A DNA stretch of 64,000 nucleotides from Pseudomonas sp. GD03944 (GCF_029839275.1 NZ_JAOCAH010000015.1:62001-126000); one strand, 5' to 3'. Shown: positions 19,326 to 28,131, counted from the first letter of the stretch. Notes: generated from the letters alone by a model not told the origin. Made by a program: numbers and translations.

Positions 19326-20138
19326 TCAGTCGGCCACGTCGTAGATGGTGCGCAGGTAACTGGCCTGTTCGGCGATGGGCAGGCGGTGCAGCTTGGGGCA
19401 GGCTTCGCAGAGCACCAGGGGCTTGCCCTCGACGGGCGCGTGCAGCTGGTAGTGCAGGCAGCAATGGGTACGCAGGGGAATCTCGGCGATGACATCCGGC
19501 GCCGGGGACTCGACCTGGCGCTGCAGCTTGCGCAGTTTCAGGCGGCCCTGGGCCACCGACATCTGTTCCAGCACCTGGTGCGCCTCGGCGAAGCCTTCGC
19601 GCGGGATCGAACCGCTGAGCCGGTCGAACGCCGCGTCCCAGACCGCCACCATGTTGCCCCACAGCACCTTCGGCGCCAGCCCGCCCCATTGCGACAGGGT
19701 GGCGTTCAGCGGTTCCAGGTGCTCATGGATCAGTCGGTCCCAGTAATCGGCCTGCTGGTTGCGGGCCAGGGCCGGCAGCCAGGGGGTGATTTTCAGGGCG
19801 CGGGGCTGGGCCTGGTCGTGCAGCAGTTCGATGTCGTGTTCCCAGGCGGGAATGGCCTTCCCCTGGGTCAGCGAGACGGCTAACGTGGCGGGCAGCAGCA
19901 CACTGAGGTAGTTCATCGACCACTGGGACACCACCGCCGGCCGGCGGATGCCCGGGTAGCGTTCGGCGAACTGGTCCAGCAGCGGGAACAGCACGGCGGA
20001 ATCGGACAGTTGCGTCAGCGGCACCGCCGAACGATCCTGGCGTTCGGTCTGGATGACACGCGCGATGGGTGGCCATGCCTGGCAGAGCCAATCCGGCAAT
20101 TCGATGGTGCGCCTCCGGAGGCCTGGAGCCTCGCCCAA
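19326..20138 (-). CDS. FhuF-like ferric-siderophore reductase
   Basis: A protein of up to 270 residues in the FhuF siderophore-iron reductase family. The C-terminal cysteine cluster CCLHYQLHAP...LCEACPKLH is the [2Fe-2S] site; FhuF proteins carry CC-x10-C-x2-C, and here the spacer is about 16. The likely role is cytoplasmic reduction of imported ferric siderophore, which fits the convergent siderophore operon. The start is unresolved. A TTG at 20138 opens the longest frame but has no ribosome site. The best Shine-Dalgarno, GGAGG (20112-20116), is 6 nt before an ATC codon at 20105 and 12 nt before a TTG at 20099. A Fur-like palindrome overlaps the 5' end. Confidence 0.85.
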   Translation of the reverse strand: MGEAPGLRRRTIELPDWLCQAWPPIARVIQTERQDRSAVPLTQLSDSAVLFPLLDQFAERYPGIRRPAVVSQWSMNYLSVLLPATLAVSLTQGKAIPAWEHDIELLHDQAQPRALKITPWLPALARNQQADYWDRLIHEHLEPLNATLSQWGGLAPKVLWGNMVAVWDAAFDRLSGSIPREGFAEAHQVLEQMSVAQGRLKLRKLQRQVESPAPDVIAEIPLRTHCCLHYQLHAPVEGKPLVLCEACPKLHRLPIAEQASYLRTIYDVAD

Positions 20139-20153
20139 TGAGAACGGTTAGCG
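20139..20153. promoter_or_regulatory. Possible Fur box between fhuF-like and ABC exporter genes
   Basis: The sequence TGAGAACGGTTAGCG fits the 7-1-7 Fur pattern TGATAAT-N-ATTATCA at 9 of 14 positions, counted by eye. It lies in the divergent gap just upstream of the ferric-siderophore reductase gene, where iron control would be expected. The match is moderate. Confidence 0.4.
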
Positions 20154-20216
20154 TTGATGGTATAGACGTGCCCCTATAAACTCAACGCCGTTTCACCCCT
20201 GAGTAACTGAGGTCAA

Positions 20217-21944
20217 ATGCATACGCTCCGCCACTTCTGGTTACTCGCCCGCCCGTTCTGGACCTCCTCCGAAAAGCTCCCGGCGCTGCTGCTGTTGCTC
20301 GGCACGGTGCTGATGAACCTGGCCCTGGTCGGGGTGACCATCCTCAACAACTTCTGGAACCTGCACTTCTACAACGCCTTGCAGGCGCTGGATTACGACG
20401 CCTTCCTGGTGGCGGGCCTGCAGTTCATCCTGCTGCAGCTGGCCCTGGCCACCTTCACCGTGGCGGCCTTCCACTTCCAGCAGAAACTGACCCTGCGCTG
20501 GCGGCGCTGGGCCACGGAAAACACCCTGCGCCAGTGGCTGGGCCAGCAGCGCTACCTGAGGCTGCAACTGAACGCACCGGAAATGGACAACCCGGACCAG
20601 CGCATCGCCGACGACATCAACCTGTACATCAGCATGTCGCTCAAACTCAGCCTCGGCCTGATGACGGCCATCGTCTCGCTGTTTTCCTTCCTGCACATTC
20701 TCTGGCAGGCCTCGAGCCTGATCAGCATCCCGCTCAACGGCCAGGACGTGGTCATTCCCGGCCTGCTGGTGTGGGCGGCCCTGCTCTATTCGATCCTGGG
20801 CACGGGCGGCGCCTTCTGGCTGGGACGCGCCCTGCCCCGGCTGAACTTCATCCAGCAGCGCCGCGAGGCCGATTTCCGTTTCTCGCTGATGCGCCTGCGC
20901 GAGAACGCCGAGCCGGTGGCCCAGTACCGCGGCGAGGCCGAGGAACACGCGCGGTTCTCCAAGCGCCTGGAGGCGGCCCTGCAGAACTTCTGGGCGTTGG
21001 TGAAGCAGCAGAAGATCGTCATGGGTTACTCCACCTTCTACATGCGCACCGCCACGGTGATCCCGATGTTCATCATGGCGCCGCAGTTCTTCGCCGGCGC
21101 CTTCTCCCTCGGTCGCCTGACCCAGATCAGCGCGGCCTTCGGTGAAGTGCACGAAGCCATGGCCTACCTGGTGCGGGTGTTCCCGGAAATCGCCGAGTGG
21201 AAATCCGTGGTCGACCGCCTGATGGGCTTCCAGAGCCGCCTGGACAACGTGGACAGCGACACCGGACTGACGCTGCAGCACAGCCCGGGCCGTTTTGCTG
21301 TGGAGAACCTCGACCTCTGGCTGCCGGGCGGCAAACGCCTGATCAGCGGGCTCGATCTGCAACTCGAAGCGGGCGACCGCCTGTTGATCCGCGCGCCGTC
21401 GGGCTACGGCAAGTCCACCCTGGTGCGGGCGATCACCGGTATCTGGGAGCACGCCTCCGGCACGGCGCGCTATGACCTCGGCAGTGTGCTCACCCTGTCG
21501 CAGAAGACCTACCTGCCCCTGGGCAGTCTGCGCGACATGCTCTGGTACCCGCACCCCGCCCAGCCCGGGAGCGACGCGCAATTGCAGCACTACATGCAAC
21601 AGTGCGGCCTGGAGCACCTGGTGCCGAAGCTGGATGAAGAAGTCGACTGGTCGCAGATTCTCAGCCTGGGCGAGCAGCAGCGTTGTGCCTTCGTGCGCGC
21701 CCTGCTGAGCCGGCCGAGCGTGCTGTTCCTGGATGAAAGCACCTCGGCGCTGGACGAGGCCACCGAAGCCCAGTGCTACGCGCTGCTGAAGCGCGAGTTG
21801 AGCGACACCATCCTGATCAGCATCGGCCACCGGGCCTCGCTGGAACGGTTCCACGCGCAGTTGCTGGAGCTCAAGGGCGTCGATCAGGAGAGCCAGCACC
21901 CGGTTCGCCAGCTCGACGCGCCGCGGTTCGACACGGCAACTTGA
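20217..21944 (+). CDS. SbmA/BacA-YddA type ABC transporter (permease-ATPase fusion)
   Basis: A 575-residue fused transporter. The first 330 residues are the SbmA_BacA-type membrane domain, with the family-typical start LRHFWLLARPFW, NNFWNLHFYNALQ and MDNPDQRIADDIN. The ATPase part has Walker A PSGYGKSTL (near 393), signature LSLGEQQRCAF (near 482) and Walker B LFLDESTSALD (near 503). E. coli YddA and relatives are described as peptide or vitamin B12/bleomycin-type transporters; the substrate here is unknown. It is divergent from the ferric-siderophore reductase gene across an 80 bp gap and may be part of the siderophore locus, but it is not co-transcribed with the NRPS genes. Confidence 0.85.
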   Translation: MHTLRHFWLLARPFWTSSEKLPALLLLLGTVLMNLALVGVTILNNFWNLHFYNALQALDYDAFLVAGLQFILLQLALATFTVAAFHFQQKLTLRWRRWATENTLRQWLGQQRYLRLQLNAPEMDNPDQRIADDINLYISMSLKLSLGLMTAIVSLFSFLHILWQASSLISIPLNGQDVVIPGLLVWAALLYSILGTGGAFWLGRALPRLNFIQQRREADFRFSLMRLRENAEPVAQYRGEAEEHARFSKRLEAALQNFWALVKQQKIVMGYSTFYMRTATVIPMFIMAPQFFAGAFSLGRLTQISAAFGEVHEAMAYLVRVFPEIAEWKSVVDRLMGFQSRLDNVDSDTGLTLQHSPGRFAVENLDLWLPGGKRLISGLDLQLEAGDRLLIRAPSGYGKSTLVRAITGIWEHASGTARYDLGSVLTLSQKTYLPLGSLRDMLWYPHPAQPGSDAQLQHYMQQCGLEHLVPKLDEEVDWSQILSLGEQQRCAFVRALLSRPSVLFLDESTSALDEATEAQCYALLKRELSDTILISIGHRASLERFHAQLLELKGVDQESQHPVRQLDAPRFDTAT

Positions 21945-21958
21945 GCCTCGAATGTCGC

Positions 21959-22420
21959 TCAGCCGTGGCGGGTTTCCTGCAGCGCAACGGATGGACAGGC
22001 TGACAGCGCGGGATCGATGCAGGTCATCACACGGTGCAGCTGCTCGCGATCCGGAAAGCCCGAGGCGAAGAAGGCAAAGGCGTGCACCGTGCTGGGCAAA
22101 CCGATCACGCCCAGGCTGTAGCTGTTGTAGACCAGGAAGTAACGGGCCCGCGGGTAGGTGCTCAGCAGTTGGTCCAGGTCGAACGCCTGCCCGTCGATCA
22201 GGTCGGCATTGATCACCAGCAGGTCGAAGGGAACCAGCACCTGTTCGATCAGCAGCGCCACCTCCCCGGCACCGGCCACCGGCGCGATTCGGTGGTAGCC
22301 CAGGCGGTTGAGGGTTTTTTCCAGGCTCAGCTGGCGGTCATGTTCAGGTTCGGCGAGCAGGATGCGCAGGCGTGGATTGGCCATGGGAAGGGACTCGTTC
22401 GATCGGGAAAGGAATGGCAT
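21959..22420 (-). CDS. Degenerate response-regulator receiver protein
   Basis: Up to 153 residues; an internal ATG at 22384 (MANPRLRILLAEP) is an alternative start giving 141. The fold pattern is a receiver domain: beta-1 RILLAEP, then FDLLVINADLIDG where the phospho-acceptor aspartate is expected. That position reads as Asn (LLVIN), so normal phosphorylation looks unlikely. There is no output domain. The upstream ATG at 22420 is 3 nt after the stop of the receiver-EAL gene, so the two are probably co-translated. A pseudo-receiver partner of that protein is the simplest reading. Confidence 0.7.
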   Translation of the reverse strand: MPFLSRSNESLPMANPRLRILLAEPEHDRQLSLEKTLNRLGYHRIAPVAGAGEVALLIEQVLVPFDLLVINADLIDGQAFDLDQLLSTYPRARYFLVYNSYSLGVIGLPSTVHAFAFFASGFPDREQLHRVMTCIDPALSACPSVALQETRHG

Positions 22421-22423
22421 GGG

Positions 22424-23641
22424 TCAGGTCTTGCGCAGCCAGCCGGCCTGTCGTTCCAGCCACGGCAGGAGTTTTTCCGCGCTCATGGCGCGGGCATACA
22501 GGTCACCCTGGGCCAGGGTGAAACCGAGCTGGTTCAGCCACTGGCGCTGCCGCTGGGTGTCCACTCCGGTCACCACCGTCGACAGTTTCAGGGTCGCCGC
22601 CAGGGCCAGCACGCTGCAGATGACCGCACGGGATCGGCGGCCGCCGTCCGGCTCGCGGGTGAGCACGGCGCTGAGCTTGATTTCGGTGAATGGCAGCTGG
22701 CCCAGGCGCTCCAGCGAGGAAAAGCCGCTGCCGAAGCCGGCCATCGACAGGCGCACGCCCAACAGACGCAGCAGGATGAGGTTCTCCAGCACGGCTGGGG
22801 ACAGTTCCAGCACGGCGTCTTCATCGAGTTCGAAGGTCAGCCGCGTCGGGGCGATATCATGCTGCGCCACGGCGCGTTGCACCTGCTCGATCAGTCCCGG
22901 TGCACCACACAGGCTGGCCGGCAGGTTGAAGGCCAGGTCGAGCCGATGCCCCAGGCGGTCGGCAGCCTGCAGGAACTCCAGGCCCTGCTCAAGCTGGGCA
23001 CTGAACAGCTCGCCCAGCAACTCGGCGCGGGCCAGTAACGGCAGGAAATCGCCAGGCATCACCCAGCCATGACGGGGATGGGCCCAGCGCGAGAGCACGT
23101 TCAGGCGCCGGACATCGCCCTTGCGCAGGTCGACGGTAGGCTGGAACAACGGCTTGAACGCCTGGGACGCCAGGGCATCCTGCAGCTCGGCCCGGGAAAT
23201 CGGCCCGAGGTATTCGCGGCGGCGGGGACCATCGCTCGGCAGGAATCGAGGGCGACCGATGAAGGCACTCACCAGCGGCGTAATGGCCCCGCTGATCACC
23301 GGTGACTGGATGTACCCCAGCAGCACCACACCCAGTTTTTCCGTCAGGCGACGGATCGCATCGTGGACATCCGCCTCGTGCTGGCTGCACAGGATCACGG
23401 CACCGAACAGCCGACGCTGGCTCAGGGCGGTGAAGGCACTCAGGTCGGCGACCTGCTGCGCACGCAGGCTGTACAGCAGAATGTCCACGGCCCCGCTGGT
23501 TTGCAGCACGTGCAGCGCCGCCTCGGCATCGGCCGCCAGCAGCACGGCGTCGCAGCCCAGCTCCTGGAACACCTGAGCCGCCGCTCGACGTTTGAACGGG
23601 TGCGCTTCGACGATCAGAACGCGGACGGGCAGGCAGGACAT
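22424..23641 (-). CDS. Receiver-EAL fusion with degenerate active sites
   Basis: A 405-residue protein: N-terminal receiver-like domain (VRVLIVEAHPF..., about 1-120), then an EAL-type domain (about 155-400) beginning at FKPLFQPTVDLRKGD. The signature EALLRW is replaced by NVLSRW; the metal-binding DDFG is replaced by MAGFGSGFSSL; the EGVE glutamate region reads TGVDT. Only the ELDE glutamate and the IKLS lysine remain. The receiver also lacks the phospho-aspartate (DILLYSL). It is therefore unlikely to hydrolyse cyclic di-GMP and may act as a binding or protein-interaction switch. It is the first gene of a two-gene unit with the pseudo-receiver downstream. Confidence 0.8.
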   Translation of the reverse strand: MSCLPVRVLIVEAHPFKRRAAAQVFQELGCDAVLLAADAEAALHVLQTSGAVDILLYSLRAQQVADLSAFTALSQRRLFGAVILCSQHEADVHDAIRRLTEKLGVVLLGYIQSPVISGAITPLVSAFIGRPRFLPSDGPRRREYLGPISRAELQDALASQAFKPLFQPTVDLRKGDVRRLNVLSRWAHPRHGWVMPGDFLPLLARAELLGELFSAQLEQGLEFLQAADRLGHRLDLAFNLPASLCGAPGLIEQVQRAVAQHDIAPTRLTFELDEDAVLELSPAVLENLILLRLLGVRLSMAGFGSGFSSLERLGQLPFTEIKLSAVLTREPDGGRRSRAVICSVLALAATLKLSTVVTGVDTQRQRQWLNQLGFTLAQGDLYARAMSAEKLLPWLERQAGWLRKT

Positions 23642-23834
23642 GGCAGGTACGCAGGCGGTAGGAATGTTCGAAATTATTGCCAGTGCCCCTGCGGGCTGTA
23701 TTTAAGAACGCTCCTAATTTTTAGTGGTCGCCGAACCGCGGGCTTCCCACGCATTTAGGCGTGCATCTCATTGCTGCCACCCCGTTCATGAGCCTTAATC
23801 AGTGTTCAACGAAAACAACACCGAGGAAGCAACT

Positions 23835-25502
23835 ATGCACGTTGTGATGTTTCGAGCCCTTGGCGTCAGTGCCGCGATTCTGGCCAGTTCCCCCGCATTC
23901 GCCCTGCCCCTGGACGGTGGTGCGGTGGCCGCTCCCGATCGGTATGGCGCACAGGTGGCCGCCGACGTTCTCAAGAAGGGAGGCAATGCCGTGGACGCGG
24001 CGGTCGCCACCGCCTTCACCCTGGCGGTGACCTACCCCGAAGCCGGGAACATCGGCGGTGGCGGTTTCATGACCCTGTACATCGACGGCAAGGCGTATTT
24101 CCTCGACTACCGCGAAGTGGCGCCCAAGGCGGCCAGCCGCAACATGTACCTGGATGACAAGGGCGAAATCATCGAGAACCTCAGCCTGATCGGCTCTCGC
24201 GCCGCGGGCGTCCCGGGTACGGTGATGGGACTGTGGGAGGCGCACCAGAAGTTCGGCAAGTTGCCCTGGGCCGAACTGATCACCCCGGCGGTGGGTTATG
24301 CGAAGAACGGTTTCGAGGTCGCGGCCAAGCAGTACCAGTACCGCGAAGACGCCAACGGCCTGTTCAAGGACAGCACCAACTTCAACGACTACTTCGGCAG
24401 CATGAAGGCGGGCGAGCCGTTCAAACAGCCCGAGCTGGCGCATACCCTGGAGCGTATCGCCGACAAGGGCGTGAGCGAGTTCTACCAGGGCAAGACCGCC
24501 GACCTGCTGGTGGCGCAGATGCAGGCCGACAAGGGCCTGATCAGCAAGGATGACCTCAAGGACTACAAGGCGGTGTGGCGCGACCCGATCGCCATCCAAT
24601 GGCGCGGCAACGTGGTCTATACCGCGCCGCTGCCGAGCTCTGGCGGCATCGCACTGGCGCAGCTGCTGGGCATCAAGGAGCAACGTGCCGCAGACTTCAA
24701 GGGCGTGGCGCTGAACTCGTCGCGCTACATCCACTTGCTGGCTGAAATCGAGAAACGGGTGTTCGCCGACCGTGCCGACTACCTGGGCGACCCGGGGTTT
24801 TCCAAGGTGCCGGTGGCCGAGCTGACGGCGGCGGACTACATCGCCAAACGCGCCAAGGAGGTCAACCCCACGGCGATCTCCGAGACCGAAAAAGTCCGCC
24901 CGGGGCTGGAGCCGCACCAGACCACCCACTTCTCCATCGTCGACAGGGACGGCAACGCGGTCAGCAACACCTACACCCTGAACCTGGACTACGGCAGCGG
25001 CGTGGTGGTGAAAGGCGCGGGCTTTTTGCTCAACAACGAGATGGACGACTTCAGCGCCAAGCCGGGGACGGCCAATGCCTTTGGCGTGGTTGGCGGTGAT
25101 GCCAACGCCATCGAACCGGGCAAGCGCATGCTGTCGTCGATGAGCCCGACCCTGGTGACCCGCGATGGCAAGGTCACCCTGGTGCTGGGTACGCCGGGCG
25201 GCTCGCGAATCTTCACCTCGATCTTCCAGGTGCTGAACAACCTGTACGACTACGACCTGCCTTTGAAGGAGGCCGTGGGCGCGCAGCGGGTGCATCACCA
25301 GTTGTTGCCCAAGGACACCATTTACTTCGACGCCTACGCGCCGCTGACCGGCAAGGTCGCGGATGAGTTGAAGCAGATGGGCTACACCCTGGAGGATCAG
25401 GGCTGGGAAATGGGCGATATCCAGGCGATCCGGGTCAATGGCACGGCGCTGGAAACAGCCTCCGATCCGCGGGGCCGCGGCCAGGGGCTGGTCGTCAAAT
25501 AG
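23835..25502 (+). CDS. ggt: Gamma-glutamyltransferase, periplasmic
   Basis: A 555-residue gamma-glutamyltranspeptidase that cleaves the gamma-glutamyl bond of glutathione. The chosen ATG at 23835 follows AGGAAG with 6 nt spacing; a GTG at 23802 is in frame but lacks a ribosome site. A signal peptide is visible (LGVSAAILASSPAFA). The family start AVAAPDRYGAQVAADVLKKG, the NIGGGGFM region and the self-processing site HQ|TTHFSIVD with nucleophile Thr363 are present, as are LSSMSPTLV and GTPGGSRI. The enzyme should mature into large and small subunits in the periplasm. It has its own promoter space (about 190 bp upstream) and ends at a strong hairpin. No link to the siderophore genes is visible. 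Confidence 0.95.
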   Translation: MHVVMFRALGVSAAILASSPAFALPLDGGAVAAPDRYGAQVAADVLKKGGNAVDAAVATAFTLAVTYPEAGNIGGGGFMTLYIDGKAYFLDYREVAPKAASRNMYLDDKGEIIENLSLIGSRAAGVPGTVMGLWEAHQKFGKLPWAELITPAVGYAKNGFEVAAKQYQYREDANGLFKDSTNFNDYFGSMKAGEPFKQPELAHTLERIADKGVSEFYQGKTADLLVAQMQADKGLISKDDLKDYKAVWRDPIAIQWRGNVVYTAPLPSSGGIALAQLLGIKEQRAADFKGVALNSSRYIHLLAEIEKRVFADRADYLGDPGFSKVPVAELTAADYIAKRAKEVNPTAISETEKVRPGLEPHQTTHFSIVDRDGNAVSNTYTLNLDYGSGVVVKGAGFLLNNEMDDFSAKPGTANAFGVVGGDANAIEPGKRMLSSMSPTLVTRDGKVTLVLGTPGGSRIFTSIFQVLNNLYDYDLPLKEAVGAQRVHHQLLPKDTIYFDAYAPLTGKVADELKQMGYTLEDQGWEMGDIQAIRVNGTALETASDPRGRGQGLVVK

Positions 25503-25508
25503 GGGGCT

Positions 25509-25539
25509 GACGCATCGCGGGCGTGTCCCGCGATGCGTC
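25509..25539 (+). terminator. Strong hairpin after ggt
   Basis: GACGCATCGCGGG and CCCGCGATGCGTC form a perfect 13 bp stem with a CGTGT loop, followed by TTCT. It starts 6 bp after the ggt stop. The stem is strong but the T-tract is poor. Confidence 0.65.
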
Positions 25540-25637
25540 TTCTGGGGTGGCGGCCCTGTCGAGACTGCCACCCGAACCGAGCGACGCCCGGCGTCTCTTG
25601 TTATCCTGCTGCGCCGTTCTAGCGCAGGCCTGTTTCC

Positions 25638-26126
25638 ATGACGTTGCCGCCGCGTTTCATCCTTCATGAAACGCCCCACTGGATCATCAATCACCACTTG
25701 GCCAGTGCCCTGCCCGGCTATGTGATGCTGGGGTCCCGGGCGCCGGTGGATTCGCTGGCCGACCTGCCCGAGGCGGCGCTGGCGGAACTGGGCGGCCTGC
25801 TCGCCCGGGCCCAACGGATTCTCGAAACCCAGCTTCAGCCCAAGTGGTTGTACATCAGCCGCTACGGCCATGTGCCGGGGCAACCGATCCATTTTCATTT
25901 CATCCCGGTGTACGCCTGGGTCGAGGCGCTGTTTTGGAAAGACGCCCGCTACCGCGCACTCGACGCCTTCGCCACGCCAGGCAACGCCCAGTCGCTCACC
26001 GACGGCGCCGAGCTGACGCTGTTCATCTGGCGGGAATTCGGCGAACGGCCCATACCGCCGGCCATCCAGGGGCCGGGCGTGGATGAGATCATCACGCGCC
26101 TGCGCCAGGCATTCGCACAGGCCTGA
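25638..26126 (+). CDS. HIT-family protein
   Basis: A 162-residue protein with a histidine-triad-like segment GQPIHFHFIPVYAW (residues about 75-88), close to the HxHxH motif of nucleotide hydrolases and transferases. The N-terminal half (FILHETPHWIINHH, ALPGYVMLGSR) also fits the family. The third position of the triad is altered (HFHFIP), so catalytic competence is uncertain. The Nudix gene begins 22 bp after its stop, suggesting a two-gene nucleotide-metabolism unit. Confidence 0.75.
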   Translation: MTLPPRFILHETPHWIINHHLASALPGYVMLGSRAPVDSLADLPEAALAELGGLLARAQRILETQLQPKWLYISRYGHVPGQPIHFHFIPVYAWVEALFWKDARYRALDAFATPGNAQSLTDGAELTLFIWREFGERPIPPAIQGPGVDEIITRLRQAFAQA

Positions 26127-26148
26127 GCCGGCCAACAAGGAGCATGCC

Positions 26149-26574
26149 GTGAACGAATCACCGGTAAAACCCGCCGAACCGCGCCTCGGGTGCGGCGCCG
26201 CTATCGTGCAGGATGGCCGCATCCTGTTGATCCAGCGCCTGCGCGAACCCGAAGCCCGACACTGGGGCCTGCCCGGCGGCAAGGTGGACTGGCTGGAACC
26301 CGTGGAGCAGGCGGTAAAACGCGAGATTCTCGAAGAGCTTGGCATCCACCTGGACGCGCTCGAACTGCTCTGTGTCGTCGACCAGATCGACCCGCACACG
26401 CCGGAACACTGGCTGGCGCCGGTGTACCTCGCGGAGCGGTTCGACGGCACGCCGCGCCTGGTCGAGCCGGAGAAACACGCGGCCTTCGCCTGGTTCGCCC
26501 TGGATGCCCTGCCCGCGCCCCTGACGGCCGCCACCCGCGCTGCCCTGCCACGTCTGCTCGACCGCCTGGGATAA
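26149..26574 (+). CDS. Nudix hydrolase
   Basis: A 141-residue Nudix protein. The Nudix box G-x5-E-x7-REILEELGI is intact from GGKVDWLEPVEQ to EELGI (residues about 42-66). The start is the GTG at 26149, preceded by AAGGAG with 6 nt spacing; longer in-frame starts lack a ribosome site and would overlap the HIT gene. The GLPGGKVDW form is common in MutT/ADP-ribose pyrophosphatase-like members. The substrate is not predictable. It converges on the MocR gene with a 7 bp gap. Confidence 0.88.
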   Translation: MNESPVKPAEPRLGCGAAIVQDGRILLIQRLREPEARHWGLPGGKVDWLEPVEQAVKREILEELGIHLDALELLCVVDQIDPHTPEHWLAPVYLAERFDGTPRLVEPEKHAAFAWFALDALPAPLTAATRAALPRLLDRLG

Positions 26575-26581
26575 CCGCCCC

Positions 26582-28081
26582 TCAGCGCTGCAGGGCGACC
26601 TTCACCGCCTGGGCGGCGTCCTGGATCGCGCGTTCGTCGTACGGCGCAAAGCCCATCACCAGGCCGGCCGGCTTGCGCTCCACGCAGTAGTTGGACAGCG
26701 GCATCACATCGATCCCGGCACTGCCGAGGCGCGCGCAGGTGCCGGCTTCGTCCTCATGGGCCAGGGTGCAGGCGATGTCCATGCCCGCGCGGATGTCCGG
26801 CACATGAATCAGGTCCCGCCAGTGGGTGTGCGCCGCCTCGGCGAAGGCCTCTGCCCGGGAGGCGTAGATCTTGCGCTTCTGCCGCACGTGACGGTCGAAG
26901 TGCCCCTCGCTGATGAACTCGGCCAGCACCGCCTGCGCCAGGCTGTTGGCGTGCCGGGCGGTCAGTGCGGCGGCCCGGGTGAAGCTTTCCACCAGCGAGG
27001 CCGGCAGCACCAGGTAGGCCAGGCGGATGGCCGGGAACAGCAGCTTGCTGAAGGTGCCGGCGAGAATCACCGAGCGATCCGCCTCCGCCAACGAACGCAG
27101 CGCGGGAATCGGCTTGGCGATGAAGCGGTATTCGCTGTCGTAGTCGTCCTCGAAGATGTACGCGCCCTGGGTGTTCGCCCAACGCAGCAAGGCCAGGCGC
27201 CGCGCCGGCGACAGCTCGCTGCCCAGGGGGGCCTGCCGGGACGGCGTGACGTAGGCGAGGCGCGCCCTGGGGGCACGGCGAATGCCCTCGTCCACGTCCA
27301 GGCCGTGCTGGTCCACCGGTACATCCACCCGGTTCACCCCGGTCACGTCCATCAACTGGCGGGCCCCCGGGTAGCCCGGGTCCTCCATCCACACCGGCTC
27401 GCCGGGCTGCACCAGCAGCCGCAGGCACAGGTCCAGGCCCTGTTGCACGCTGCTCAGGATCAGCACGCGATCGGCCGACACCTGCACCCCACGGGCAATG
27501 GACAGGTACCCCGCCACCGCCTGGCGCAGGGCCGGCAACCCGGCCGGGTCGGAATCCAGCAGTGCCGACATGCGCGAGGAGCGCAGCTGCTGGATATGCA
27601 GCTTGCGCCACAGGTCCACGGGAAACGTCTGCACATCACCCCGGTGCGGGAAGAACGGGCGCAGCCCCGGGATTACCGAGCGGCGGCCGAACACTGGCTT
27701 GATCGCCGCCAGGCGTTCGATCCACGGCGTCTGCGGGGGCGGATCGTGGGTTTCCACGCTGGGCACGATGCGCCGGCGCACGTAGCCGGACTCCAGGGTG
27801 ACGCCGGGCAACACCTGGCTGACCCGGGTGCCGCTGCCGGTGTGGGCATCCAGGTAGCCTTCGGAGAGCAACTGCTGGTAGGCCGCCTGCACCGTACCCC
27901 GCGCCAGGCCGTAGTGGGACGCCAGGACCCGGGTACCGGGCAGCTTGCTGCCGGCCGGCAGGCGCCCCTTGAGAATCGCCTCGCGCAGCCCGTCATACAG
28001 CCAGCGCTGCAGCGTGGTGCCCGGCTCCGGCGCACCCAGGGGCATGAAGACAACGAGCGGCGGTTGCTTGTCGCGTGGCAT
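26582..28081 (-). CDS. MocR/PdxR-family PLP-dependent transcriptional regulator
   Basis: A 499-residue fusion of a GntR-type winged helix (about 18-85: LYDGLREAILKGRLPAGSKL ... SHYGLARGTVQAAYQQL) to a class I aminotransferase-like domain (about 130-499) with the PLP-lysine region AGTFSKLLFPAIRLAYL. MocR proteins normally bind direct repeats and sense an amine or PLP. It is divergent from an NDH-2-like flavoprotein gene. Paired TGGAYCAAT repeats lie 13-50 bp upstream of its start and recur before the membrane-protein gene further on, suggesting autoregulation and control of both targets. Confidence 0.92.
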   Translation of the reverse strand: MPRDKQPPLVVFMPLGAPEPGTTLQRWLYDGLREAILKGRLPAGSKLPGTRVLASHYGLARGTVQAAYQQLLSEGYLDAHTGSGTRVSQVLPGVTLESGYVRRRIVPSVETHDPPPQTPWIERLAAIKPVFGRRSVIPGLRPFFPHRGDVQTFPVDLWRKLHIQQLRSSRMSALLDSDPAGLPALRQAVAGYLSIARGVQVSADRVLILSSVQQGLDLCLRLLVQPGEPVWMEDPGYPGARQLMDVTGVNRVDVPVDQHGLDVDEGIRRAPRARLAYVTPSRQAPLGSELSPARRLALLRWANTQGAYIFEDDYDSEYRFIAKPIPALRSLAEADRSVILAGTFSKLLFPAIRLAYLVLPASLVESFTRAAALTARHANSLAQAVLAEFISEGHFDRHVRQKRKIYASRAEAFAEAAHTHWRDLIHVPDIRAGMDIACTLAHEDEAGTCARLGSAGIDVMPLSNYCVERKPAGLVMGFAPYDERAIQDAAQAVKVALQR

Positions 28082-28093
28082 ATGAGCTTCCCA

Positions 28094-28131
28094 AGTGGAC
28101 CAATGACTTCGGCACGGAGTGGATCAATACC
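28094..28131. promoter_or_regulatory. Paired direct repeats, probable MocR operator (copy 1)
   Basis: AGTGGACCAATGAC (28094-28107) and AGTGGATCAATACC (28118-28131) are direct repeats starting 24 bp apart in the divergent gap between the MocR gene and the flavoprotein gene. The same arrangement with the same 24 bp step occurs at 29521-29558. Assignment to the MocR protein is inferred from position. Confidence 0.6.

Noticed and set aside
23802..23834. GTG start for ggt at 23802
   Set aside because: No ribosome site; it would add a charged segment before a clean signal peptide starting at 23835.
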